Source of the DNA: Anaspis maculata
Lineage: Eukaryota > Arthropoda > Insecta > Coleoptera > Scraptiidae
Assembly (NCBI GenBank): GCA_949128115.1
Contig: OX421961.1
Coordinates: 101,637,863-101,701,862 of the forward strand
DNA: 64,000 nt
Direction of reading: 5' to 3'
Position 1 is the first letter of the stretch; the number at the start of each line of letters is the position of its first letter. The position numbers were made by a program, and so were the translations under genes. Of this stretch, positions 1 to 11,600 are shown in pieces. The notes below the pieces were generated by a model. It did no database searches. It was not told the origin of the DNA and saw only the letters and a list, made by a program, of their open reading frames with translations.

Positions 1-37
1 TTTCACAGCCATAGCACTTCAATTTAATAATTTCTAG

Positions 38-473
38 GTGTTGCCCTGGAATGTTACGTTTGCGACAATCAAGAGGACAACACTGGCAAATGCATAACAA
101 CAATAAAAACTTGCGAGTATGGGGAAGACGTGTGCCTCTCTGAAATATCATGGGGCAGTACTCCGTACTGGCAACAGGGTGCCCTAAAGCAATACTACAT
201 ATCAAAACGGTGTTCTTCTAGAGACAAGTGCGCCAGGTATCGCACTTCCAATATGCCTCTTTGTACGCACATTTGGTACCAGGATTGGAAATGCTCGGAA
301 TGTTGTAAGGGCGACAGATGCAACTATTACATTATTGTGAGTATGATGAATAAAGTTGCAGTGTTTATCTAATAATACTCATACACTTCCAGTCAAGCTC
401 TACAATGGTCACGATCACCAAAACCATGGTCCTTTTCATAACGACAGCGAGTATTTTACTCAACTTCTTGTAG
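38..473 (+). CDS. Ly6/uPAR three-finger protein, last two exons (5' partial)
   Basis: Small extracellular three-finger (LU) domain protein, probably GPI-anchored at the cell surface; ligand unknown. An acceptor TTTCTAG precedes position 38. Exon 38-336 begins with two bases of a split codon, reads LECYVCDNQE and ends in the family signature ECCKGDRCNYY. Donor GTGAGT lies at 337 and an acceptor ends at 392; exon 393-473 continues in phase 0. Twelve cysteines are visible in the domain, including the terminal CC-x4-CN. The last exon encodes a serine-rich spacer and then a hydrophobic tail ending at the stop, as expected of a GPI signal. The signal peptide and start lie before the window. The KQYYISKRC and IWYQDWKC blocks look strongly constrained, but I cannot name the orthologue. 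A second Ly6 gene starts 5 kb downstream on the same strand, so this is likely part of a tandem family. Confidence 0.85.
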
Positions 474-726
474 AAGTTAAATTTAGAATCTGATGCATTG
501 GAAAGAAACATGCACGTGAAAACTAACATTATGCCGTCCCATGATGCTGTTCAAAACGTAATTTTAGGTATACATTATTATGTTGTTATGATATTATGAT
601 ATTAAGTACTTTTAAAGAAAAAGAGCCTGACTGCGTCCATTCTATTGAATTTTAATAATGCACTTTTTGCAATCTTGTTATTGATTTTTTACTTTTATAA
701 GTGGTAACTAGTGAAAACTGGAAGTG

Positions 727-732
727 AATAAA
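727..732 (+). promoter_or_regulatory. Polyadenylation signal AATAAA of the first Ly6 gene
   Basis: AATAAA in AT-rich sequence about 255 bases after the stop at 473, same strand, with no closer canonical copy seen. Assignment rests on position and motif only. Confidence 0.45.
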
Positions 733-918
733 AATTGTGTCGATTCGTTCGTAACATTCAATCAGAATAATTTAATGGAATACCTCTTAGGATCCACACT
801 ACATGTATATTTAGTTGAATATGTCTAGAGGCCATTTCATGGTAAGAACCAAATCATCAGGGTTGGTTCAAAGTTCCCTCTTGTATCTTAAACAGAATTT
901 TGATCATTGATTTAGAGT

Positions 919-1008
919 GTGATTCTGTAAAAAATAACATTCCATAAACGCTCTGTTGTGTAAAGAATTCTGTTGGCCATTGGCTGTTGCCTAGCTAATA
1001 ACAGCGGG
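919..1008. mobile_element. Diverged MITE copy (same family as 55473-55604)
   Basis: The stretch shares CATTCCATAAACGCTCTGTT and the GGCCATTGG..TGTTGCCT..TAATAACA core with the complete 132-bp element at 55473-55604, but its right terminal repeat has diverged or been lost. Confidence 0.6.
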
Positions 1009-1119
1009 AATCCCGTGGGACTTTGAATGAAGGAGCATAGCGACTATGCGGAATATATTCCTCAGATGGCCAGCAATCACACCTCACCGGGTGTTTTGCT
1101 TGAATTTCTTGCAGAGGAT

Positions 1120-1350
1120 TTATACAGGGTGAAACAACAAATTAATAAAAATTCGTAGCTCGACACTGGAGAAAGGTGGAACGCCTGAACTGCCGGCGTG
1201 ATTTGACTTTGTTGTTCTGTTGCTCCCTGCCGAATTTAGTCCTAATCCAGCAGATAAATTTTGAATAATTGAATACAAAGCTTTGAACTTTAACATTTCT
1301 TGATATTTGACAGACGACAGGCGGATAAATACCTTCAACAGTTTTGAGTG
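1120..1350 (+). repeat. Left part of an interspersed repeat, interrupted by the hairpin array
   Basis: About 180 bases here align with 38880-39065: both have TTTGAATAATTGAAT followed by a TTGAC(A)GA(C/T)GACAG block. The repeat resumes at about 3416 beyond the hairpin. The left edge, ATACAGGGTGAAAC, matches the ACAGGGTG end found on many foldbacks here. Confidence 0.6.
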
Positions 1351-3415
1351 GGTGTCACTAAAATGCAGGTCAGCCGATTTTGCAGGTCAGCAGGAATCGT
1401 ACCTCTATACCCCATTCACTTGCCTTGTGGAATACATACCTACCCGCTCATATGCCTTCTACGTCGGCAAAAAATTCTTGCAGGTCGGCATACAGGCCGT
1501 TGCTGTCACCTTCTCCGAGCACTTCCAGACAATTTTCGTGGTACTCCAGGTCCTTGGACGTTTGCTACTGGCAATCAAAGTGAGAAAATTTTGCAGGTCG
1601 GCAAAAATTCTTGCATGTCAACATACAGGCCGTTGCTGTCACCGTCTCCGAGCACTCCCAGACAATTTTCGTGGTCCTCCAGGTCCTTGGACGTTTGCTG
1701 CTGGCGATCAAAGTGAGAAAAGTTTGCAGGTCGGCAAAAATTCTTGCAGGTCGGCAAAAACTCTTGCAGGTCGGCACACAGGCCGTTGCTGTCACCTTCC
1801 CCGAGCACTTCCAGACAATTTTCGTGGTCCTCCAGGTCCTTGGACGTTTGCTGCTGGCGATCAAAGTGAGAAAATTTTGCAGGTCGGCGAAAATTCTTGC
1901 AGGTCGGCATACAGGCCGTTGCTGATACCTTTTCCGAGCACTTCTAGACAATTTTCGTGGTCCTCCAGGTCTTTGGACGTTTGCTGCTGGCGATCAAAGT
2001 GAGAAAAGTTTGCAGGTCGGCAAAAATTCTTGCAGGTCGGCAAAAATTCTTGCAGGTCGGCACACAGGCCGTTGCTGTCACCTTCCCGAGCACTTCCAGA
2101 CAATTTTTGTGGTCCTCCAGGTCCTTGGACGTTTGCTGCTGGCGATCAAAGTGAGAAAATTTTGCAGGTCGGCGAAAATTCTTGCAGGTCGGCATACAGG
2201 CCGTTGCTGATACCTTTTCCGAGCACTTCTAGACAATTTTCGTGGTCCTCCAGGTCTTTGGACGTTTGCTGCTGGCGATCAAAGTGAGAAAATTTTGCAG
2301 GTCGGCGAAAATTCCTGCGGGTCGGCACACAAGCCGTTGCTGTTACCTTCCCCGAGGACTTCCAGTCAAATTTCGTTGTCCTCCAGGTCCTTGGACGTTT
2401 GCTGTCGACGACCAAAATGCGAAATTTTTGCAGGTCGGCAATAGCATATTACATACCGAGACGGGAGATACATCATTACTGCTGAGGGCACAGAGAGCTA
2501 GCCCGAAGCAGGAATGATGTATTTACCGTCAAGAGTATGTATACTATTCTAGTCACAACCATGTACTCAGCTTGCAGGATTACAAGCGTTAATTTTGCTG
2601 AAACATGGTTTAGGAAATACTGATTTCAACACTTATTGTTTGGTTGGATGCATATTTTGAAATTTCCCTTCTCAAGCTACCATTTTTCTTCACTTTCTCG
2701 GGAGGTCGGCAATGGGTCACTGCCCGAACTCCTACTAGGTATGTGATGAATCAATTACCATAGTGGTTGTGAGTAAAATTTTTTGCCGACTTGCAAAAAT
2801 TTCGCACTTTGGTCGCCAGCAGCAAAGGTACAAGGACCTGGAGGACCACGAAAATTGTCTGCGAGTGCTCGGGGAAGGTGACAGCAACGGCCTGTGTGCC
2901 GACTTGCAAATTTTTTTCACTTTGATCGCCAGCAGCAAACGTCCAAGGACCTGGAGGACCACGAAAATTGTCTGGAAGTGCTCGGGGAAGGTGACAGCAA
3001 CGGTCTGTGTGCCGACCTGCAAGAATTTTTGCCGACCTGCAAAATTTTTTCACTTTGATCGCCAGCAGCAAACGTCCAAGGACCTGGAGGATCACAAAAG
3101 TTGTCTGGAAGTGATCGGACAAGGTGACAGCAACGGCTTGTGTGCCGACCTGCAAGAATTTTTGCCGACCTGCAAAATTTTCTCACTTTGATCGCCAGCA
3201 GCAAAAGTCCAAGGACCTGGAGAACCACGAAAATTGTCTGGAAATGCTCGGAGAAGGTGACAGCAACGGCCTGTATGCCGACCTGCAAGAATTTTTGTCG
3301 ACGTAGAAGGCATATGAGTGGGTAGGTATGTGTTCCACAAGGCAAGTGGATGGGGTATAGGTACGATTTCTGCTGACCTGCAGGCTTGGCTGACCTGCAT
3401 TTCAGAATTCCCCGT
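1351..3415. repeat. Large hairpin: tandem-array arms in inverted orientation
   Basis: The left arm (about 1361-2440) carries seven copies of a unit containing GGCCGTTGCTGTCACC, CCAGGTCCTTGGACGTTTGC and GATCAAAGTGAGAAAA. The right arm (about 2781-3403) carries four copies as the reverse complement, and about 340 bases separate them. Spacing between left-arm units alternates near 133 and 152 bp because one GCAGGTCGGCAAAAATTCTT submotif is repeated, so the array grew partly by ~285-bp dimers. The outer ends are also inverted (AATGCAGGTCAGC). Several long frames stay open on both strands, which is expected of a repeated unit and is not taken as coding. Confidence 0.9.
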
Positions 3416-3560
3416 TTTGGGTACAGTTTTTCAAGGGCTTTCAAATGACATATATTGCAAGCAAGTTCCGTGAGATATCATTTCTGTCATTTTTTATGGT
3501 GAAATTTCCGTTCGACAGGTGACAACCAAAACGTAATAGGCTCATTCGACAGCCAAACCG
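3416..3560 (+). repeat. Right part of the interrupted interspersed repeat
   Basis: Matches 39050-39200 (GGGCTTTCAAA, TTTCTGTCATTTTTT, TTCCGTT(T/C)GACAG), completing the repeat whose left part is at 1120-1350. Confidence 0.6.
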
Positions 3561-3659
3561 TTGCGGCTGTTATCGTGGAAGATTACAGACACAAACACAC
3601 AGCTCCGTAATTCTCTCGTAAGTTCTCTAAAAAACTTTGCCATTTTATTATTCAAAATC

Positions 3660-4500
3660 TATCCGATGGATGGGAACCAAATTTTGTAGGAAGCAACAAA
3701 ACAAAATAATAAAATCAAGCCCGCAGCTCCAATTTTTTAAAATTTTCCCCTGGCCATTACTACCGGAGACGGTCGCTCACTCGGATTTTGACCAGGACGA
3801 CCCATCTTGTTTGGTGTAGGACTCAACTCGGCCGTCCTTTCCTGGTGGGAGATTGACTTTTTCCAGAAATTCCAACTGATATCAGAAGCAGATAGCACTG
3901 GGCGTCGTGTCGGTCCAATAAAATTCCTACACGCCGGTTTCGGTTTTTCGACGGTGATTCTTTCAAAATGATAAATTTAATTTTCAAGTTTTCTTGTTTT
4001 TCACCCTATTTACCAAGAATGCCATTTTTTTGAGCAAAACTTTCAAAAGCACAAAGTCGGGCATCCACCTGGTGATTTGTACCGCTCCACGCTTCTATAG
4101 TTCACACGGTATATAATTTTTTCTTTTTTTTTTCTGTTTCACTCTGTATAAATCCCCTGCAAGAAACCAAACTGAGACTGCAGTTCGAGTTTTCACCATT
4201 TTGCAGTCAGGCTTACGAATTTTCAAATTTTCTTCTGGCCGTTACCACCAAAGACGGCCGCCCACCAGGATTTTGACCAGGATGGCCTGCGTTGATGCAG
4301 GACTTTAATCAGACGCTCTTGCTTGCTTGGGGATCGACTTTTTTCGAAAAATTTCATCAAGTAGATTGCATTGGACGTCATGTAGGCCTATTTTGAAATG
4401 CGACGCTGGCGCTGCTCCGGCGGTGATTTCTTCAAAATGGAACTTACCCTACACATTCCGTAATTTAAAAAAAAACTACAGAGCAGACTTCGACATGCGG
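3660..4500 (-). repeat. Two diverged copies of one repeat, tandem, minus orientation
   Basis: Segments near 3715-3930 and 4200-4420 both contain GCCATTAC(T/C)ACC..AGACGG(T/C)CGC..CAC followed by GGATTTTGACCAGGA. Their reverse complement corresponds to 38720-38890, the left flank of the repeat copy at 38880-39260. The second copy ends near 4140 in TTTCACTCTGTATAAATCCC, the mirror of the element edge at 1110-1130. No coding signal is seen. Confidence 0.55.
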
Positions 4501-5630
4501 TACTTAAGCCCGACGAAATATTTATTTTAGTTTTCCACAGGAATTCTTCCATGTCTGTGGTGTGTTTCTTAATAAATATCGATGTTCTTCTGTCTATACA
4601 CTATCCCATTCACGACGTTTATTCAGTTATGTACTTTTTGAGCTGACCGTGCGCCATCCGCCCAGCCTTCCCCCATAGTGTTTTTTTTTATAGCGCGTGA
4701 TGAAAGAAATAAAAAAACTCCTAGGGACTCAGCGCAATGGCAAATGGAAATTTAGTCTAACAAATAACCGCAGCCGCTGGAGCCGCTGTTCCAGCGGCTG
4801 GTATTGCCCGCCGTTGCTAAAAAAATAACAGGAAAGAGCTATGATAATATGATTGCTATGATAATTTGCTCATAGAAAGAACAAAATTGAATCTATCTAT
4901 TTCTCTTTCGACTTCTGTCGTATAAGAGAATGCGGGGCCCCTCATAGACCGAGTTTTGGGACCCCTTTTAAGCCTGGAGTAATGCTCGCTTTACTCTCGT
5001 TCTTTTTTTGCATACCTTTATAAGAGGGATATGAGAGCAGTATTATTTTACAAAAATTGTAAATTTATGGAGCTTTGGGGGCCCCCGAAAAACCCGGGGC
5101 CTTGGGCACAGGCCCTTTGGGCCCATGCCTAAAAAGACGGCACTGATGCTTACTGTTGGTACCCGGTGCGGACCCCCCCCCTTTCTCGTTGGTACGCCAC
5201 TGTTGCCGCGATATATTTATATTTTATAAATAATGATAAATTGTACCTACCAATTGTCAGCATTGAAAAGTTTTAATTTTGGAGTCGGTTCAGTATTGAC
5301 GACTGTACGAAGGCAAAAGGACTTGATCCCCCGCGAAAATCGTCCATACCAGTTGACCAGTTCCACTGATTGATATAGGGTGTAGATACTTTACCTACCT
5401 CTACGTGGCTGGCTCTGGAAGTTCTGGAACATAATGTACTATTTTTGTATCTGGAAAATTGGCGATGGTGTAGATGCTGAGGGATAAAGCATGCGCATAA
5501 ACTCTCCCGCGAAACCCTAGAGATTATTTGCACCGTGCGGTTTACATCACAGAATCAGCTCCAGCATACCAGCATCTCTCTGCAACCCTGCGACTGAAAT
5601 CAGCTATCACTGTTGTGTGATGAGAAAAAA
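4501..5630. other. Intergenic stretch without recognised genes
   Basis: AT-rich DNA with a GC-rich block at 5075-5130 (GGGGGCCCC and GGGCCC runs) that looks like a decayed repeat. No exon, RNA gene or complete transposon end could be supported. Confidence 0.4.
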
Positions 5631-8600
5631 ATGAAGTTTCCGGAAAATAATTATGCAATAAATGTATTTATTCTTACCCTGATATCTCTTACTGGTGAGT
5701 TGAACAATATTTTATCATAAATTATGTTTGGCATTTTCACGCTGCGTCAGTGTGTAGAAATGAAACGTAAAGGGGTGTCGTCGACTTTATGAATCAAGAG
5801 TAGGTATACTTAAGTAACCTATACCTACCAACAGAAGTAGGGAATATAATGCTTGGATGATTAATATTTCAACACAATATTTTTTTTGTTCTAAATTAAA
5901 GCGTCACTTACACGGAAAATTGGTAATTTCGGTTAATTGCCTATTACCTTTTTCCACATAAATTGTAATGAATATTGTCATCAATCAAATATAACTGAAA
6001 TCTGTAGATGGAAGTTTCATTTTACTTCGAAACTAAAGCTCGATCGAGATAGAGAAATATGTCTATAAGAGTATACACAGAGAGGTCGGTACGAGGGAGG
6101 TTGCTAGATATAGTAGGTATCCTAAGATCATCAGTAAAAGCACCCAAAATATTTGAAACGATTTCAGTCTCGAGGAAAAAATTAAAATTAGATAGGTTTA
6201 GGTAAGTAAGTATACGTAGGCACGTTGGTATTTTAGTTCAGTATTTTACAATAAATTGTAATTTATAAATATAAATACAATAAATCATTATTGTACCTAT
6301 ACCTAAATATAATTTTCAGTCGCTTTAATAGAAATTTCCGAATATTTTTCTCAATATTTTCAAGAAAGGCATTTGGAGGGATAAGAAATGTGAATTAATT
6401 ACATTTTATTTCCATTATCCTCCACCCACGTCTAAAATTCAGATTCCACTTTAATTCAGTTCCGCCTCTGCCTTGCCCGTTTGGAAGTTGTCGGCGTAGG
6501 TACTCGTATGCTGAAACTCTGTGACTGAAGTATCGATTCCTCTGCTTCTCTCAGTGCTAGCCAGCTCGCTATTCAAACCCCGAGCAAAACGGAACAACAC
6601 CGGTAGTACGTGCCTGATAAAATTAAGCTTCCAATTTCCTGAATACTCTTCCCATTCTTTGAGTCAATTAACTGTAATATTGCGGCATCTCCGGATAATC
6701 CGCTCAGCTTCTTGCTGTGCATTAATAGAATAATAGGTATTATTGCCTTCATTTTTTTATACGGTCGGTTATTTTATTGTACCTACCTACCTAGCTTAAA
6801 TACAAGCTTAAATACCTCGCGGGCAGCTTCGAGGGGCAGCTTACATTAGGCATTAGGTAGATATACAGTCACATTACAAGGCAGGTAGTAGGTACCTACT
6901 TACACCTCTATAAACCTAAATAAATATACAGGTGTCCCATTTTTACAGAACAGCATTTTAGATCGCTGGGCTCGATCGCAGGCTTGACCTGGGAACAACA
7001 CTCTTCTATTACCCATATTTGTAGTATCTGATGAACAAATAGAAATTTTGTGGTGCTGACTGAAGAAACTTTTACTGGATATTTTAGTACGTTCGTATCT
7101 TAGGGCAGTGGGTTCAGTCAGCTTATTTAGCCGCGGTTTTAGTTTTAGCCGCAAGGGCTGCATCGCTTATTGGCTGTTCTAAGAAGGCTGGTTCTTAACA
7201 GCCAATGGGCGTCACCGCGCTTGCGACTAAAACTAAAACTTGTCAATAACACCACAGATCTCGGAAACAGCTTTCTTCCGCTTATAACATCAAGTGCAAA
7301 AAAAGGTACAAAAGCTTGAAGAACCCCCTCCTGCCCTCCCTGGTAAAAATTGAGAATGGCTCCCACTCCTCAAAAATCTCATTAGTAACCATATTTCACA
7401 ATAAAAAAGGAATTAAATCGCCTTTGGAGGTTGCACTTTGTTATCATAAAAGATTCTTATTCTTCCATGGAGAAACTTCAGCACGATATCTACATTTCAA
7501 AACCCATTGAAAAGCTCATTATCACTAATAGTTTTCCACTCTTTCAACATAAGTACCTACTAGGTACTTCTCAAAAAAGGAGACAAAGCGAAAAACTGGG
7601 AAATGTTTTGGTCCGACTATTTTTTTTTTTATTATTGTCGGCTGTGTTATTTGCGAATATACCTCTGCGATGAAAGATAAAATATGGTCTTTATTATAGG
7701 AAATACCATTCATTTTCAAATTATTACAAATACCTAGGTACAAATACCTATACAAAATCACGACCAAAATCATGCATCACAAAAGTTGATTTGATACTTT
7801 TGTTTTCTAGGAGTTCAAGCATCCAACTTAACATGTTATCAATGCATAAGGAACACGGATGCGGAGTGTGCTCCCACAGAATTATTACCATGTCCTGCAG
7901 TTTCCGACCGATGTGTAACGCACATATCAAAAGATGGTAAGTCGTAGGGTACCATCGCTGTAAAATAGAACTAGACTAGAACTCGAACTGGAATATGATT
8001 AATACATATAGCATAAGCCGTTGGTTGACACGAGGTACGTTTTTTGAAAATCTTGGCCCAACTCGAAACTCCTATATCTACAGGCTGTCTCAGAAGTATC
8101 GCATTCTGAGTCCAAAGCGATAAATGGAATAAAGTCAAGAACACGAAAAAAATATTCAAAAAAATTTGTGACTAGTTATGAACTGGATTTTTGTGATTTA
8201 TTACTCGCCTGTATCTCAAACAGGAATTCAGTCTCGAATAGGGTAGTGACCACCATCAAAAAATATAAAAAAAATCATATTAATCGAATGTAGAGCCTTA
8301 ATAACAAGACTACGTTTCGTGAAAATCCGAAAAAAAGTTCCAAGTGTCTCAAAATCTGCCTTGAAAGTGGCTACTTTTGCGAACGATTTCAAATCTACCG
8401 ATTTGTAAGGCGGGCTGTGACGTTTCAATCTTTTGACAGTAGTGGGGATGGCCCCACCTCCGTTGCCTGTGTGTCAGTGTTGACGTTGACGTTTGCCAGC
8501 ATAACATAACCATTGAAGTCTGATGTAGTTTTGAAATATTCATAAATCATGAAAGATTTTACCAACTTTCCATATTTTCAAGCAAAACAACTAAACAACA

Positions 8601-11600
8601 CGAATCACCGCACAGATACACAAAGCGTTAACAATATAACAATCAGCTGTTATGAGCGTTGACGCTAGTGCTTTTTGTAGTAAGTTCTGTAGTGTTGTCA
8701 AGCCTGCCTCTCCACCTATGAAAGATTGTGACGTCATCGCGCCAAATTTGAAATGATCGAAAACTTTCATAATTTTTTTTTACCAAGAAAACTTACGAAA
8801 AAAAATCTGTTGACTATATAGCATCACTTATCAAGAAGTGAACTTTTGAAAAAAATTATAGAAAAAAAAAACGGTCACTACCCACTAAACAAAATAACGT
8901 CATACTATTGTTCAAATAACGTTCACTCTTGAACAAGAACGTTCGAATTTGACGTTCATTTGATGTCAAATTAACGTTTTATACAAGTCCTATATTCGCC
9001 TTATTGAACGTTCTCACAAGAACGTTTTCGTTGGAATGGTTTTTAAACGTTGAGAAATTAACAACGTTTGGACATTGATCGCATCACGTACAGTGAACGT
9101 TTTGTACTCTTACTACTTTTTATTGTTATGGAATGAACGTTCTATTAATGTATGTTTCTTCATGTTAAATAGATGTTTTTAATTATTCAACAATGAAACG
9201 TTCGAATAATAGGTATCTAACTGGAATAATGTTGCAAAAATAAACAATTGACTCAATTTTCATTATAAGATAATACCATGGAATTGGTTGCCATCAATGA
9301 AGTAGCAACAAATCAGATGGATGCATCATAATGAAAATGAAAGTCTATTGTTGATTTCTGCTACCTAATTTCAGTCCTTAGTTATTAGTCCTTACCTATT
9401 AATATCTACCTGAGTGATTTTTTTTTCGTAGCGTGAACCTAAACCTCAACGATTATTATTATTATCATTATCGTGAACCATACAAGCCGGAGCTACATAT
9501 CACTATGATAGAAATTAGAAATGTGTCTAAACTCTAAAGTAAAAGACTTGTTAATTTAATAATATTAGTCTATTTCAGAACCAGATACCTTCTGTTGAAT
9601 AATAGTAACAATAATGCTACATAATTATGTATACTGATTTTATTACAAAAGATACTAACTAAAAAATGTATAAAATGGTACATTTTTGGACAAAAAAACT
9701 TTCAAATGAATAAAACTACATATAATTATTTTCTAAACAAAATTTAAGATAAGATAGATTCGGTGTAGGTAACTTAAGTCACGTGTTACTAAAGGGTCAT
9801 TCATAGAGTATTTCAGCGTTGGTTCCTGGTGCGGAACCATTGCTTGAAGATGTTTTCCAATTATTTATCCGTACTCTACCTCTGTCCAGCAAGTCGACAG
9901 AGAGAAAAGGAAATATCACTGGGTGATTTGGTGTAGAAGACGCAGGTGCAGTCTTCCTGCATTTCCTTCAAGTTTTGCACCGCTTCAATAATGGCTTTCT
10001 CCCTGAAGCTACCTGAAACACATTGAGAAATGACCTTCAGCCCTACTTTAGTCAGTCAGAGTGGACTCAAAATTAATTTCAACTATAGAAAATTGTAAAT
10101 TTCATACTTACAGAATATGGCGACGACGGACGACATCGCACTTGCAGTGTTCGTTCTTCGTCACTCTTTACCGTCAGTCGGGGTAGCTAATCGAAAATCG
10201 TAACTTCTTCGAAGCACAATAAACTTTCGCACGTACTTAGTGGACAACAACGATGGCGGTCGAGCTGTAGTGCTTGCCGTCGCCTAATGCCGCAAGATTT
10301 TTCGCGAGAGGATTCATACTACGCTTGCTCAAAGACGCCGTTAAGCGTTGTTCATACTTTTTACGTTTTGTAAACGTTTTTGGCAAATCGTTTTTTGAAC
10401 GTTCTCGTTCAAACGTCATCAGGACATTTATAAATACATGATGGATTTTGCTGAATGCTGGTAATTTATGTAGGCAGGATTATTCAACCCAAAATTTTAG
10501 TAGGTAGGTACATTCTTATTGTCTTCCATCAATGCACAACGCACAAACCACAAACGCACAAAATGTAGGAATAATAACTTGAATAATGAAGTATTCATTT
10601 GTACTTTATATGAATAGAAAGCGTTGTATACTTATACACTTACACAATGCGAGATAGATAGGAAACAGTGTTTTCAACACAATTTTGAAAAAAGTTTCTT
10701 AAAAACAATTACTGAAACGTTCTCTTCAAAACGTCATGTTGATTTTAAACAATGAAAAACACATGTACGTTTTGCTGAAAACACTCATTCAAGTTATGAA
10801 TTTTTAACGTGCAAGTTTTGAACATCAAAAAACCTTTGGAACAAAAACAATTTAAAAACGTTGATTTTCGAACGTTTGCTCAAACTCGTTATTCAACCGT
10901 TCAAAATATAACATCATATTCATTTATAAAAAGAAACGTTCAAATAACGTTTTCTAGCGATCGTTTGTTCAAACTCGTTATTTAACTGTTCAAAATATAA
11001 CATCATATTTACTTATAACAAGGAACGTTCAAATAACGTTTCTTGCGAACGTTTGCCGAAAATCGTCCTGGAAACGTTACATTAAGAACTGAAGAATGCC
11101 GTCTCCTTATTAACGTTACATTTATGTTCACAAATAGAACGTTTGGCAAATCACGTCACATTAACGTGTCTTGAACGGTTTTCAAGAACGTTATTTTCTG
11201 AACAACAAATATAACGTTCACAAACGTTCATATGATGTTTCATGTTTAGTGGGTACCCTATTCCGTTCACACCCAGTGGTTGATAATTTCGATTGTTCAG
11301 TGTACCTATCGTAAACAGTTCCGCAAAATCACTTTGAATAATGAAAATAGGGGGGGGGGGGGCGAAGTCCCACCCTTTATTGACCCTCCATAACTGTATT
11401 TTTTTGAATATTTTTTCGTGTTCTTGAGTAGATTCCATTTATCGCTCTGGACTCGGAATGCGATACTTTTGAGGCACCTGTATAATGCGTATCAACGTTA
11501 AATCAGTTCCACGCCACGGCTTTTTTCATTAGATCGAGCCATGGAAAAGATGTGTTAAGTTTGGTTTCAATGATAGGTACGATGCTAACGCTTTGATAGA

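Larger units (their letters stand above)
8236..11263. mobile_element. Middle-layer inverted repeat, split by the AACGTT element
   Basis: Left end GAATAGGGTAGTGACC (8236-8251). The right end GGTCACTACCCTATTC is reconstituted only by joining 8873-8880 to 11256-11263, because the AACGTT element sits at the TA inside it. The continuous part 8236-8880 is itself palindromic. Confidence 0.7.
8079..11482. mobile_element. Outer foldback of a three-layer transposon nest
   Basis: TACAGGCTGTCTCAGAAGTA at 8079 is mirrored by the reverse complement of GATACTTTTGAGGCACCTGTA ending at 11482. The arms continue inward through GCGATAAATGGAAT and AAGAACACGAAAAAA. It is an inverted repeat of at least 80 bp per arm. 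Everything between 8236 and 11263 appears to be inserted in it or to be its centre. Confidence 0.75.

Noticed and set aside
1351..3415. CRISPR-like array
   Set aside because: Repeats are long, adjacent and arranged as a palindrome in eukaryotic DNA, without unique spacers of constant size.
1307..3444. Several ORFs of 100-230 codons on both strands
   Set aside because: All lie in the tandem hairpin; unit lengths (133/152) are not multiples of three and mirrored ORFs appear in each arm.
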